Part shown: piece by piece, positions 11,200 to 23,884 of the stretch
How positions within the stretch are numbered: the first letter of the stretch is position 1
Layout of the letters: each line of letters begins with the position of its first letter
Source: Acholoe squamosa
Taxonomy: Eukaryota > Annelida > Polychaeta > Phyllodocida > Polynoidae
DNA length: 64,000 bases
NCBI GenBank assembly: GCA_949317995.1
Contig: OX439042.1
Coordinates: 12,627,174 to 12,691,173, forward strand
Direction: 5' to 3'
Notes under the pieces: model-generated
Database searches by the model: none
Seen by the model: only the letters and a program-made list of their open reading frames with translations
Told to the model about the DNA's origin: nothing
Made by a program: the position numbers and the translations under genes

Positions 11200-12423
11200 G
11201 TACAACTATTTTTGCACCAATTGCATCAGCAAGAAGAATAATGGCTGCTGGGAGACACAAATAAATTCAACATGTTGACAACTGGCTATATGAGCTGTAG
11301 GCCGTTTATCAACGCTGAATCCAATTTTCACATCTTAATCTTATTTCAAAATTCCGATCACCAACAGTAGGCTAAATTGATCAGTTGAATGCCACATCAC
11401 GCCTTCATGCCCCTATGAATCCATGGTATTTCATTAAAACAAGAAATGCGGTTATGACCGCGTAAAAAAACGCCTCCCGCCGTTAATGTCGGTATACCAG
11501 TGTTTGATGACATGTCTCATGAAAGCAGACATTTCACAATTTTCAATTTCTCTATTCAGTAATTTTGTATTGTGAGACCTCATCACATGGGGCAAATGCA
11601 ATCATCATAGCGCACTCCCGTACCGCTTCGGGGTACCGCCGCTACACGGCGTGGGAGGCGCTAAAAAAAAACAACCTCAGCCTCAGGTGATTCGGTCTGG
11701 GATATATAGGGAACATGGGTAGATTATTTAAAAGATAAATCTTACTCGGGTCCCTGAATTTCATCAGAGTGAACAAATAGGCCACGGGGACGACTCACAA
11801 ATCATATCTACCACTTCCTCTCACAAAATCAACCCAAACATTGACCTAAATGTAGGCTGAAATATATATAGCATTTATACTTGAATCAAAATCTCAAGGA
11901 TTAGCACCGTTTTTGTCAATTGCACATGGGCTACCTGTCATAGGGTTTTAGGCCTAAATACAACTAGAGTTTGTTTTGATCAAGAGACCCCTCAACATTG
12001 GCTCTGGCTTTTCCCTCATTGCAATTTGCTTTCCCTCGCCTGTGCACGGTGAATAAATAGATAATGCCAGAGCCGAGTGAAAATTTAAAGACAAAACATG
12101 TTGGGAACTTAATTGTGTATCTAATCAGTTCTCATCAGTACATGCGACCAAAATCTCGTTTTGAGGAGGTGTTTTGAGCCTATACCCTGCATGCATATAT
12201 ATAAGCTACACCCTGTGTATGAGACGCACCCTGCGTTCAGGAACAATGTATTAGACACACCCAATGTTATATTTTGATCATTTTAGTATTAGTTCTATAG
12301 TATAGTATCGCACATATGGCATATACGTACCACTAACTTTGTGTGCTCCAATAAGGTGCACCAGAGCTCTATCATTGTGTAAAGGCTGTGTCTCATACAT
12401 TAGAGAGATATCTTATAATATAA
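11200..12423. other. Non-coding stretch
   Basis: No coding exon, RNA gene or clear repeat is seen between the candidate first exon and the MITE at 12424. Confidence 0.4.
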
Positions 12424-12741
12424 GGCAGTGATCATATTTTAACAACAGGGGGGCTTTGGGTTTGCGTGCTGATGCGCGAAATAAATTCTGTCGCCCCCCT
12501 CTCAAGGGGTCAAAATTTACTTGACTCCTGGAGGCCCGAAAATCACATGCAAATGCGCCCTTTTAACCTATAGTAATGCACGGGCTTTTTCGCTGAAAAC
12601 TTATGAAATTATTTTGAGCCCCCGGGTCAAGGGGTCAGGGAATCCTGACCGCCCTGGTCAAGGGGTTGAAAAAGTTCTGACCCCCCCCCCCTCAAACCCA
12701 TCAGCCCTCCCCGCCCCCGTTGTTAAAACATGATCACTCCC
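12424..12741. mobile_element. MITE, 318 bp, TAA target duplication (copy 2)
   Basis: It has the same length and ends as the element at 2159: GGCAGTGATCATATTTTAAC at the left and TGATCACTCCC at the right. TAA flanks both sides (12421-12423 and 12742-12744). The interior is again G- and C-run rich and non-coding. Confidence 0.85.
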
Positions 12742-13088
12742 TAACCAAATTCATATAACCCCGTCAGCGCACTCACACCAATTGTGTCTGCATCATTCAA
12801 AATCACGATACCGGGCTGTCATTTCAATGAGCTGTCATTGTGGGATGAACTCTCTATAAAAAGGCGTTGATTTGTAGGGTTTACTTGGGAGTGAGCCTTT
12901 TTAATTTACACTCCACTGTCACTGAACAATTAAAGTATACATTACGTGTGACCCATAACTGTCTGAATGCTATGTACGTGAAGACATGTGCACAAGGCAC
13001 CTGAATAGGACTGTAACATTACCAGTAGGCCATAGGAGATGACTTAAGGGCTGGTTCCACAGTGTCAGTCATGTCCATTCTTTGCTAA

Positions 13089-13272
13089 GGGCCGTTTTCC
13101 ACCACCCGATATGGTCCCTTAATCGGCCGACAGCTACACCACACCACCACCTAGTCCGACTTGGCTGCCACAGGATTCAATGGAGAGGCATGGCCTCTGC
13201 CAGCCGACGGTAGCATCCACATGGGGTCTGTCGGCAGATAGAGGGGCCATATCGGGTGGTGGAAAATGGGCT
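13089..13272. mobile_element. Inverted-repeat element around CCACCACCCGATATGG
   Basis: Left arm TTTTCCACCACCCGATATGG through CGGCCGACAG is mirrored by CTGTCGGCAG through CCATATCGGGTGGTGGAAAA. It lies inside a larger TTAAGGGCTGGTTCCAC... repeat that starts near 13045 and resembles the element at 32941-33108. Confidence 0.65.
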
Positions 13273-13317
13273 ATAGAAAATATCATCGGGTAGTAGAAAA
13301 TGGACCCGACTGCCGCA

Positions 13318-13470
13318 GTGCACTGCAAAAAAGGTTTTTAAAGATACACACCAAATTTTCTCAACACCCGCATTTAAACACCTAAACACTTGAAGTGTTT
13401 AGGTGTTTAGCTTTTGCACACTAGTACTTAAACGTCTAAACACCGAAGTGCTTAAGTGTTAACCAGCCCT
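13318..13470. repeat. CACTGCAAAAAAGG / GTGTTTAGGTGTTTA repeat, partial copy
   Basis: It starts CACTGCAAAAAAGG, like the fuller copy at 34342-34646, then has back-to-back TAAACACCTAAACAC and GTGTTTAGGTGTTTA words that form hairpins. The right end is truncated. Confidence 0.6.
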
Positions 13471-13479
13471 CAAATTGTA

Positions 13480-15480
13480 ATCGCTGTCATAAGTATTATG
13501 TATTAGCAGAGCTTCTCTAGGAATAGGGTGTGTTTCTTGTGAAACACTCTTTCCTTTGTTCTGTTTGCGTGTATTCACGTTTGGCATTTAACAGACAAGC
13601 AGAAAGAATCTGTTATGTGATGCATCTGATAAAATGGGAATAAAGCAAACAGAACGCTGACCGCAAGTGGAGCTCTGGCTATAGGCGGTTCTACATATTG
13701 GTGCAATGTGAGGCAAAGTTCATCACTTAATTATGCCGGAGATCCATGGCAACTCCATTAGAGTATCTTTTCCACTTGTGTTCTCAATGCCAAATGTGAA
13801 TAAGAGCAAACAGAAGAAAGGAATAACCAGATAACACACAAAAGAAAAGAAGTGGGTTGCAGGTAATATAGACACCCATGTGCTACAAGCGAAGACCTGT
13901 CTCCTGGGGGTCAGCCCCCCCCCCTTTGGTTCACCCATGACATATTCAAATGGGGGTCCCTGAAGGTGGACCCCCCTTTTGGCCCCCCAAGATGTCCAAT
14001 TTGTATACCCCTATTCATGACCCCTATTTCTCTTTGATATGTTTTTTATTGTTTGCAAATTGTACAATTTATGACTCAGTACCTAAAAATTTAAAAAATT
14101 TCTTTAAGATTTTCTACCCTGAGCCAATCCAGAAAAATGAACTATCACATTGTACATATATGTAGATAATGCTTGGCTTAGGCCTATATAGGCATAGCTT
14201 GTACCGTAAACCCATCCCGGGTGAGCCATATAGGTTGAGTTTGAGTGGTATAGGCTGGGGTACAGGAATGGGTCAGGGATGTAGGGTATAATTACATTAG
14301 ATTAGGGTAATCTATCAAAAATCATCTCCAATGTGCACCAGTGACCAAATAGGCATCTAGGCATCGGATCTGCCTTATGCATGGGATACTTTTTCTTATC
14401 AGATTTAAATCTAATTTATTCATCACTTGGGGTGCATCAAAATACTTTAAACAATGCATTGCCATTTTTTTGGTGAAATTTCAAAGTTTTCTTGATCGTA
14501 CGTAGGCTCCAAATCACTTTCAAATAAAATGAAAAGATTCACACCCAATGATACTGAAATTCCTTTATAGATGCTTGGACTACGGTGTTTGAAACCAATA
14601 TTCAAAAATTCCTTGGGGGACGAGCTGTCAAAACTCCTTTATCAAAGAACAATGTACGGTATCAGGACATAAATGTGCATCCCTTGCCTATCCTAAAATG
14701 TAGTTTTGATGATTAAGTTATAAGACTTTCTTTGGGAATGACCCAAAACTCCCTTAATCGGTGCATAAACATACTCCTGAGGGTACACCAAAAATGTTCA
14801 AGGTTTGACATCAATTTTTCAACAAATTTCCCAGGGGTGGGGCCAGGCCCCCACACCCCCTTAAGCAACAATATCTAAACATACTATGTTCACATCTGAG
14901 GCTAGTTGAAGCCCTTGAACTCAACTATATTTCAAAATTCTTCTTGAGGAACCAGCCCCCAAAACCTGGTACTAAGCATTACCACATGAGATTTGTATCT
15001 CCTTTATGGAAACCCTACGCACCCCAGGATTACACCAAAATGCACTTGCGACGTCGTGGGCCTGCACTTGTAGCATTACCCACATAGACCCAGGGTAGCC
15101 CCCCCCCCCTTTTTTTTTAAATCCTGGATCCGCCCCTGATACTGTGTGGCTTATGCACGAGAATAGACCCTTGCTGTACCTTACAGAATCTGAGTGGACC
15201 TTATATGTATGCGAGCTGTGCCTTTTGCATAAGGTATCATGGTAGGCATTGTTAACGTGGTAGTTCTAGTTGTGGTTACTAGTTGACCAGATGGCGCAGC
15301 GATCAGAGACAGTCCATGGCTGACAGCCATAACTGTCATATCTGACCAATGAGATTGGGGTATAGAGGTATATCAGGTTTTTCTTTTTTTTTTTTTTTTG
15401 AACAAACATATGCAAGCAGTGTCAAAAAAACATAGATAAGGCGCACCCGATCTTAGAACCAGTCTCTATAGGGACATTTT
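13480..15480. other. Non-coding stretch with old transposon ends
   Basis: No gene is seen. Near 15120-15141 the text AATCCTGGATCCGCCCCTG is the inward end of a CAGTGGCGGATCCAGG-type DNA element, a hAT-like end; its partner was not found. Poly-C and poly-T runs are common. Confidence 0.35.
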
Positions 15481-15739
15481 AGGTCACCTCAGTATGGTTC
15501 TATATGCCCTTATCATCATGTACAAGCTACACTATCAACCTTTTGCTGACATTATGAGGCGTAGTAGAGTTCTATATTCGTGTATAAGACATCCATTTTA
15601 TGCAGGATATTACGGCAATGTTGAACCTTTGCTATCACCATACGATCTAGACCCTGTGCCCCATTCCCAAACAAAGTCCATGAAGCCTCCTGACAAAGGC
15701 CAATCTGAAGATTCAGGCAATACAATAGTTATATTTTGA
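15477..15739 (+). CDS. Candidate terminal exon of unknown protein
   Basis: After the possible acceptor GACATTTTAG the frame is open for about 85 codons to TGA at 15737-15739. It reads HLSMVLYALIIMYKL, then a basic stretch (MRRSRVLYS) and an acidic, polar tail ending in NTIVIF. One hydrophobic segment followed by positive residues resembles the end of a membrane protein. An alternative acceptor (TTTTATGCAG near 15606) would give a shorter exon. No upstream exons were found and no family is recognised, so this may be chance. Confidence 0.25.
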
Positions 15740-17164
15740 CAAGGAGAAAGGGTATCAGATCCTACATCTACTTGGTCCTATCAAGCAAACATGGCACAAA
15801 GAAAATACCAATGCATGAGATAAAGGTGACAACAATACAGCATGATAAATTTGGTAGGTGTGTTTGGGGACGAGTCATCTATTGCCAGGTTGGGTTTATT
15901 CTATTAAATGTCTAAGTCCAATAGGGGTGAGCTGTGCTGCAAGTGGTAGGTTGCAGAGAGGTGTAAAGTCTGCCTATATAAAATATGAATTGTTGTAGAT
16001 GTAGAAGTACTGGAAAAGGCACACGAGTAGCTGCTGTTTGATGTTTTATTCGCAACTAAAGGAATAGAGAACAAATTTTAATTCATATGTCGTACTGGCT
16101 ACATATATGTTGTATAAATAATATAGCTAATATATATCACTAGGAGGTGTACATTCCATATATAAACCTATGGATAAATTATTCTTGGTAGAGCCTTTGC
16201 ATACAAAATGACCCACCAATGTTTTAGGGAGGTAGGCACTTTTGCAACAGACCACAGAAATATTTGACTGGCTTGCAAAAATCCACTAAGCCCACCCCCA
16301 CCCCAGCTGTCAATAAAGGAGTCATCCCTTAGACGTGAGGGAGGTTGGATTCAGAGAAAGTCCTTGTGTCGGTGCAGGTCTGTTGTTCATGAATGCCTTC
16401 TGTTGATTCACCTTTGTACTATATGGAATTCATATATGTTGACTACAATATACAAAATAACAACAGAAACTAATGAAGAGGTATGTTGACCTACTGGTCA
16501 ACTGTCTGGTCAACACTACTACAAACAGAGGGCTGATGGGGAGACTATATGCATACAACCTGCGTTATCATATGAGTGTCACACCATGCTTAACCCTTGA
16601 AAGACTGACTGTGCATTAATGTAGTGGCCCGCTTAACCCTTTAACTCCCTGTACTGCATATATGCAGTACTATAGCACTGTATTTGGGAAACACAGAGAC
16701 AGGGAGGGTTAAGTGCCAGAGCCCACATTGATTCCAATACCCCTCTAACACCGCCCTTATTTCAGACCGATGCTTATGTGATTACTGTCTAAAGTGCTGT
16801 CTTGATTACTGTCTTAAACTTTCAATTAAATGCTTCTGGTGTGCTTACCGTGCACTGTAAGAAGTTTATGTTTTATAACAGAGATGTATCTTGTAAGCTC
16901 ACAGGGGAAAGTGCTGTACTCTCAAATACTGTGACTCTTACTGTAACACCAAGGGTTTGCAGGTGTAGATATATGTGTACAGTGAGTGATCCTGTATAAT
17001 TACTCTGGGTGCAGTATGCCCAAGCCAGCCAATCACCCTAGTGGCCCTTCAAAGGGTTTACCAAAATAGCCTTACATGTACTTTCCCCCACTGGAGGCCA
17101 GTAGTATACCATATGTGTAGTATGAATAGTCTTATATTGCACACCTGAATCCAATATATTCCCC
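15740..17164. other. Non-coding stretch with hairpin repeats
   Basis: No gene is seen. Between about 16608 and 17055 there are nested TTAACCC...GGGTTAA inverted repeats, for example AACTCCCTGT...ACAGGGAGGGTTAA around TGCATATATGCA near 16655, related to the dispersed TTAACCC family. Confidence 0.4.
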
Positions 17165-17941
17165 AGGAGGTTAATTCAAAACATCCTGGGATCGCAACCC
17201 AACGATCTTAGGAATTATTCTACCTTATCCTATTAAGCGATCTTAAGATCAGACTGCATTCACATTTCCTAGCCAGCATTAAGATCGCATCGATCTTAGC
17301 CTCAGCCCTCCTACACTATTCCAAGAAGTACTGACTAGGCACAGGGGTAAGAGTCCCAAAATAAAGGAATAGCTGTGGAGTTACTATTCTTCACAAGAGT
17401 GCTTATACCATCGTTCCCTGTCCCCATATGGGCTAAGAAATATATTATATTCCATCTGTAAATGAGGTAACGTTAATGCAAATGTTCAAACAGGATAAAA
17501 TAAAAACATCTTACCTCAATAGAGAGAGACAGATGAAATTCCCCGAAGACAGAGTCTGGCTTGCAGCAAGAGGATACCAAAGGGAGTGGGTTAGGACTTT
17601 ACTTCAAAACTTGAGAAGGAAGAATTACTTTAGAGTGCCCTTAACCCATGAGTAGGCCTAAGGGCCCTCAAGGACTCTCAGTAAACGTCCCCCCTCCCCT
17701 GTTTATGTATATGCAGCAGGCTATTCACTCTTTCAATCAGGAGTGTTCCCTGTAAGTGCTCTTGTACTCAGGTGAAACCACTATGCATGCGATCTTAGTG
17801 CTGGAAAAGGAACAGTGAAGTGATCCCAGAACTTACTATTCCTGACAGGCCTGCAACCACCGCATTATATAGGGTAGACTGGCCAGGCCTACACTAAGAT
17901 TGCTGGGGTTGCGATCCCAGGATGTTTTGAATTAAGCTCCT
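17165..17941. mobile_element. Inverted-repeat DNA element, 777 bp
   Basis: The left end AGGAGGTTAATTC through AAAACATCCTGGGATCGCAA is matched inverted at the right end (TTGCGATCCCAGGATGTTTT through GAATTAAGCTCCT). The TIR is about 45 bp. The interior has no long frame, so it is non-autonomous. Confidence 0.75.
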
Positions 17942-18136
17942 GAGCTAATAATGAACTGCAATATGATATTAACCTCAACAGGTCCAATCTAGCATTGTGC
18001 ACCAATGATATTCTACAAGGTTGCCTGAGAAGAAACTAGGAACAACCAATTATATGCCAACATGACACCATAACTGTGTCTAAATCTGAAATACAAGTCC
18101 CTGCACTCTAAGGTTGAAGCTAACATGGCCCTACCT

Positions 18137-19784
18137 GGCCAATGATATACGCACGAGGGGCTCATGCGTATAGCGCCACTATATGCACAAGGAAAAGGTG
18201 GTCACAGGACTACCTTATGGGGTGGTCACAGGACTACCTTATGGGGTGGTCACAGGACAACATGAGGAAAAGGTGGTCACAGGACAAACTGGGATGAGGT
18301 AGTCACAGGACTGCATGAGGAAAGGGTGATCACAGGACTACATCCTTATGGGGTAGTCACAGGACTGCATCCTTATGGGGTAGTCACAGGACTGCATGAG
18401 GAAAGGGTGGTCACATGACTACATCCTTATGGGGTAGTCACAGGACTGCATCCTTATGGGGTAGTCACAGGACTGCATGAGGAAAGGGTGGTCACAGGAC
18501 TACATCCTTATGGGGTGGTCACAGGACTGCATGAGGAAAGGGTGGTCACAGGAAAACATATACTTATGGGGTAGTCACAGGACTGCATGAGGAAAGGGTG
18601 GTCACAGGACAACATATACTTATGGGGTAGTCACAGGACTGTATCCTTATGGGTAGTCACAGGACTGCATGAGGAAAGGGTGGTCACAGGACTACATCCT
18701 TATGGGGTGGTCACAGGACTGCATGAGGAAAGGGTGGTCACAGGACAACATATACTTATGGGGTAGTCACAGGACTGCATCCTTATGGGGTAGTCACAGG
18801 ACTGCATGAGGAAAGGGTGGTCACAGGACAACATATACTTATTGGGTAGTCACAGGACTGCATCCTTATGGGGTAGTCACAGGACTGCATGAGGAAAGGG
18901 TGGTCACAGGACTACATCCTTATGGGGTGGTCACAGGACTGCATGAGGAAAGGGTGGTCACAGGACAACATATACTTATTGGGTAGTCACAGGACTGCAT
19001 CCTTATGGGGTAGTCACAGGACTGCATGAGGAAAGGGTGGTCACAGGACTACATCCTTATGGGGTGGTCACAGGACTGCATGAGGAAAGGGTGGTCACAA
19101 GACTACATCCTTATGGGGTGGTCACAGGACTGCATGAGGAAAGGGTGGTCACAGGACAACACGAGAGAGGGGTGGTCACAGGACCAAATTGCTACATAGC
19201 ATTTCGGTATGGTCTTTACTGGGTTGTGACCACCCCTGTATCTATGTCCTGTGACCATCCCTCCTTTTGTGTCCTGTAACCACCCCTCACTGTGTGTCCT
19301 GTAACCATCCCTCTTTTTGTGTCCTGTAACCACCCCAGTGTGTGTCCAGGAACCACCCCTACTTTTGTGTCCTGTAACCACCCCCTCCTTGTGTGTCCTG
19401 TAACTACCCTGTGTGTGTCCAGTAACCATCCCTCCTTTTGTGTCCTGTAACCACCCCTCACTGTGTGTCCTGTAACCATCCCTCTTTTTGTGACCTGTAA
19501 CCACCCCAGTGTGTGTCCAGGAACCACCCCTACTTTTGTGTCCTGTAACCATCCCTCTTTTTGTGTCCTGTAACCACCCCAGTGTGTGTCCAGTAACTAC
19601 CCCTACTTTTGTGTCCTGTAACCACCCCCTCCTTGTGTGTCCTGTAACTACCCCCGTGTGTGTCCAGTAACCATCCCTACTTTTGAGTCCTGTAACCCCC
19701 CCCCCTGTTGTCCTGTGACCTCCTTTTCCTCGTGCATACAGTGACACTCCATGCACGAGGGGCTCCTTCATATATCGCTGGCCA
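18137..19784. mobile_element. Foldback element with inverted minisatellite arms
   Basis: The outer ends GGCCAATGATATACG (left) and CATATATCGCTGGCC (right) are inverted. Inside each end sits GCACGAGGGGCTC and then AAGGAAAAGGTGGTCACAGG or its reverse complement. The left arm (18199-19180) is an array of 27-bp units GTGGTCACAGGACTGCATG and close variants. The right arm (19224-19716) is an array of the reversed word GTCCTGTAACCACCCC. A short unique centre is near 19185-19220. This is the plan of foldback transposons, where long TIRs are built of subterminal repeats. No transposase is present. Confidence 0.8.
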
Positions 19785-19909
19785 TCAAGGCCTGCATGGA
19801 GCACACACATAAATGATATTATGGTGATGATTACCATGAACTGACCCCGATAGCAGAGTATATAGCAGTGTCTTTTATAACATATCTGTATATACAATAC
19901 ATTTGTTGT

Positions 19910-20315
19910 TGATTAACAGAACTCCTTGCTGTAATTCTACGATTCAAGTTTCTGTAATTTTACAGCAATAGTTGCTGGAACCTCAGTTGCCAGCAAGGGT
20001 TTCTGTAAATTTACAGTATATTTTATTGTTCATTTATAGGAGAATTTGCTGTCTATTAACAGAAAATGTTGCTGTTTATTTACAAAACATTTCTCTGTAA
20101 TTTTACAACACATTTTGCTGTTAATTTACAGCATATGTTTCTGTAAAACTGATTTATCTTGCTGTATGGTCACAGTGACTGTTACTGTATGATTACTCTG
20201 AATTCTTCTGTAAAATTACAGTGATTCACCTCCTGTAGATTTACAGAAAAAGGTACTGGAACCAAAGTTGCCAATGGATTTTGCTGTAAAATAACCCTGC
20301 GTACTTCTTACAGTG
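19910..20315. repeat. Degenerate array of CTGTAAATTTACAG palindromes
   Basis: More than a dozen imperfect palindromes such as CTGTAATTTTACAG and CTGTAAAATTACAG occur with 15-30 bp spacing. The outer segments carry CTGGAACCTCAGTTGCCA (left) and CTGGAACCAAAGTTGCCA (right) in the same orientation. It follows the foldback element at once. Confidence 0.65.
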
Positions 20316-20881
20316 TGAGTCTACTCATGTGTCATACCAATTTATGGACATCCAAATTGTAAAAATGACACATGAATGCAGCATACATATTAGAACCAAG
20401 AGACAGAATGCCCATACCCACTTTTGAGGGTGTTGAATTTTATCTTTTCCAAATCACATGTCTCCCTGATTGTTTAACTAAGCACCTGTGTAGATAAGTT
20501 TAATATAAGAAAAATTAAAATTAGCTTCATATGTTTACACACCCATGTGTAGATGTCCTTGTATACATGTATGCAGGGCCTACATGTAATGATAAGATGA
20601 GCAGATGAGACGGAGAAGCCTGCCAGATAGGGTTAGAGTGTTTTTGTTTGCCTTTCTTTTTTTTTCTTTTTCTTTTCTTTTCCGTTTTGTCTCTGGATCC
20701 CCTGTTTCTTGTGTCTTTCCGCAGCTTGGGTGAGTTAATATTTAGTTTGACACTTTCTTCCCCCTAACTTCCATCTCTAAACTCCAACAGCTTCTAGGTT
20801 ACATGTCGTTGCTCAGTTCTTTGCCATTTCTTATAGGTGGGCTTTTGTCTGCAGAAATGTCGCTTGCCTCTGCTATGTATA

Positions 20882-21009
20882 GGGCTGCGTCCACTGCGAC
20901 GGATGGACCATCCGTCTCCCTTCATCCGTCTATTTCTCCATAGAATTCAGTGATAAATGGGACGGATGAAATCGACGGATGGTCCATCCGTCGGCAGTGG
21001 ATGCACCCC
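20882..21009. mobile_element. Mini-MITE, GGGCTGC...CCACTGC family (copy 1)
   Basis: GGGCTGCGTCCACTGCGACG and CATCCGTCGGCAGTGGATGC are inverted ends around a 60-bp centre, with inner GATGGACCATCCGTC arms. It is a sister of the cleaner copy at 47579-47709. The flanks (TATA / TTAT) have diverged from TTAA. Confidence 0.7.
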
Positions 21010-21189
21010 TTATGACCACAATATGCCCGACAATATGCCATCAGCATATACATCTAGTCTAGCAGCTAGTAATTCAACTCTCAGACAAGGTTTTCTCATG
21101 TACAAGGTCTAGACTATAACAAGAGCATTTCCCTGAAAAGTCTCACAACAGGTTTCCTGCTCATCCTACATGACAATGTAGCTTTTGAA

Positions 21190-21900
21190 ACCTTGATCTT
21201 AGAGAGTGAGTGGTAATTTTTTCAAAAATATGGGGGGGGGGGGTTGAGAATATTGACATGACAGTAAGCCATCAATGTTTTATATCAGAGTTCCAATATT
21301 GATTCATACCAGTTTCACAGCTCATGTGACTTACTGTGTCTAAGTTATCGATTCTAGAACGCTTATCAAATCAAACGGCGTGACATACAAGGAAGATCCA
21401 ACAGAAAACTACCAGGACTGTCACGCGCAAATCCCCAATCTTTAGGCCGGATTTTTTTTTTCATTTTTTGTGAAGGTTTCATTTTCCCTACCTCGGAGGA
21501 GTCTACCTCCTGTCCAATATAGGCATGTTATATAACAAAAGAAACGTAATTTCAAGGCGACTTTCAGAGGACATGTTGCTACAAAGTGTACTGGTTTGGT
21601 CCTAGTTAAGCTAAGGCATAAGGGAGTGGTCATTATTTATCAAAGGAGAAATGGTGTTTTTTTTTTTTTCGCGTGGATGTGTGAACATTTTTTACGCCTC
21701 CACCTTGATGACAATTTTTTTTTTAAAAGTCAAAAGTTTTTAAGCCGTGGCTTGTACCAGAACCCAACCCACGAGGGTAGAAGGAAGGAGGGGGTAGGGT
21801 CAGATATTTCCAATATTTTCCCAACTGTTCCAGCACCACAGGGGTGGAGGGGGGTCCTAGGGTGCCCTTAGGATCTCATAGCTTTGTGAATTTTGAAGAT
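21190..21900. repeat. Partial copies of the GGGAGTGGTCATT MITE family
   Basis: At 21622, after TAA, the text GGGAGTGGTCATTATTTATC matches the left end of the 28782 element, but no partner end was found within 300 bp. Near 21205 a weaker AGTGAGTGGTAATTTTTTC plus G-run looks like another decayed end. No gene is seen. Confidence 0.45.
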
Positions 21901-22938
21901 CCATTCATAAGAACCAGCGCCTGCGGCGCTGCAATAATGATGGGCCGCGGGAAAGTGCCGCCAGCGTTCACAGCGTATGTCAGACTCATGATAATGATGT
22001 ATGCTGGGACTGCCTGAATGAGCATAAAGTGAGACTGACACTTAGGCCCAAAACCAACTATCAGGCTGTCAAATACCTGTTATTATTTCTTTCCTCTTAA
22101 ATAGATGACAAATTCAGATAGAAATACATGCAGGGTTGAGAGAAAAGAAGAATGGGTGGATTGAAAGTGAATAATTATAGAGATGTCTTGATAAAAGCAG
22201 TCACGTCAGTGCGTGAAAATAGCAGACGAACAGACAGACTCGAGTCCACGTAAATCTGAAGTGGGGGAGGTTTCATAGATGAGGGGGGTAAAAAAAAAGT
22301 TATTTTTAGAATTTGTTCACCAACCCAGGGCCGGGGGCATACGAGGGTGCGGCTTACGCAAGATAATTCATGGTGACGATCATATATCTGCCATGACTGA
22401 AAAAGGTTGTTGGTTAATCCTATGAAGGATTTATATCTACCATGAAGTAATTCCTAGGTATGAAATACATGCAGTAAACACAGTTAGTCGTGGGCCTGGT
22501 CAAGCCCAGAAGCCAGGCCCTGGCAGTTTTGCATTGTTCTGCAAACAAGAAAAATGTGGCAAGAACCAGGGATAGGAGTTGCCACTCTGCGGCCGACGTG
22601 TGACGATTTTGGGCAATTTTGCAAATCGAGCGGCGCATGTCGATTGGCGATTGGCACTGATTAGTGGATAGCGCGGAACAAGGACCCTTACCTAGTTCTT
22701 AGACTAGAGTATATCAAACCCATAAAACGAACCCCAAATGCCTCACCTAGCATTTTGTGTGTGACGTCATGTCATGATGTACACTAACCGGACATGACCC
22801 ACCACGGCTGCCTCACCGTGCCATCTAACGGACATAACATTCACCACACCAGATGGCGCCAGCACAGCTGTGGGCATGGGTCCGGTACAGAGGTTTGGGC
22901 CAACCTGGCGGCGGGTAGGAGAACTAAAAAGTAATGGT

Positions 22939-23177
22939 ACTGCCGTAAAATCCTGCATGTAAGCCGCAGCTTATAGGCCATTTCAAACCCCTGGTGCAGC
23001 TTATAGCATCTCCAGGAACTCGGGGTGCGGCTTATACAAGGGGGTTTTACTTATATAGACTAAAGGAAGGAATGGGGACTATTTCAGAACTCTGGTGCGG
23101 CTTAGGCCTACAGCACAGCCCTGAACTCAGGGTGCGGCTTATACACGGGTGTGGCTTATACGCGGAGTTTTACCGTA
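22939..23177. mobile_element. MITE of the CCGTAAAATCC/GCGTATAAGC family
   Basis: GCCGTAAAATCCTGCATGTAAGCCGC at the left (given here by its first 17 bases as key part) pairs with GCTTATACGCGGAGTTTTACC at the right. Inner GGTGCGGCTTATA words repeat several times. It belongs with the copies at 54700, 59741 and 60434. Confidence 0.6.
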
Positions 23178-23884
23178 TACCCAAAAACTTAAAGTACCTG
23201 GTTGGATATATAGCTGGGGAATGGAGGTGGGTGAGTGTTCAGTGTGTGTGTTGACAGTGGATAGATCAGAGGGACCATAGTACCTGTAGGGGGTGACAGA
23301 CAGGGACTCCTTACCTGAGAAGAGGAGAATACATTATTTTGTGGGACTACCAGCATCTTGAGAAGGGAGGAAATACCTTGAGAGTCCGATAGCTGGTTTC
23401 AAGATATTAGCATACAAACGGGCTTGCAGAGGTGAGACAATAGTGAAACAAAGGTAAACTGAAAAAAAAAAATGTTGCAATGAATTTCTACATTTTAGGG
23501 TTTCTGGCTGCCATGCTGGGACCTTTTTCATGCATGAGACAATGTTTGATTGTTGTCATCTTCAATGCATCTAATCCTCAGTACTCTTATGTTCTGGTAT
23601 AAACTGTCTTTGTCATTCTCTCTGTTTCATAATGTGAATTTATATTCACCCCACGCCCTGACAATTCAAAAGATCAAACTGTCTGCCACCAAGGTCAGTA
23701 GTATAGTGGAGCCATTACATACCAGCCAAAAATATGGTTTGAAATATCAATTTACAAAGTTATCGGCTTATCAGTATAGCAATAATGATCGACGTGTGCC
23801 TTGGTTGTAAAAATGTGAACCCAGTCTAACAAGTGATATAGAGGTATAATGAATATAGAGCACTGAAATCTCTAAATCAATTTA

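Noticed and set aside
19037-19279. Plus-strand frame VVTGLHEER.. repeats
   Set aside because: Same minisatellite read on the other strand; the unit is 27 bp, so any stop-free frame stays open.
19103-19897. 264-codon minus-strand open frame
   Set aside because: It is the translation of the inverted minisatellite arms (VVTGH.., GWLQDTK.. runs). Repeat units with lengths near a multiple of three keep it open; no domain and no conservation expected.
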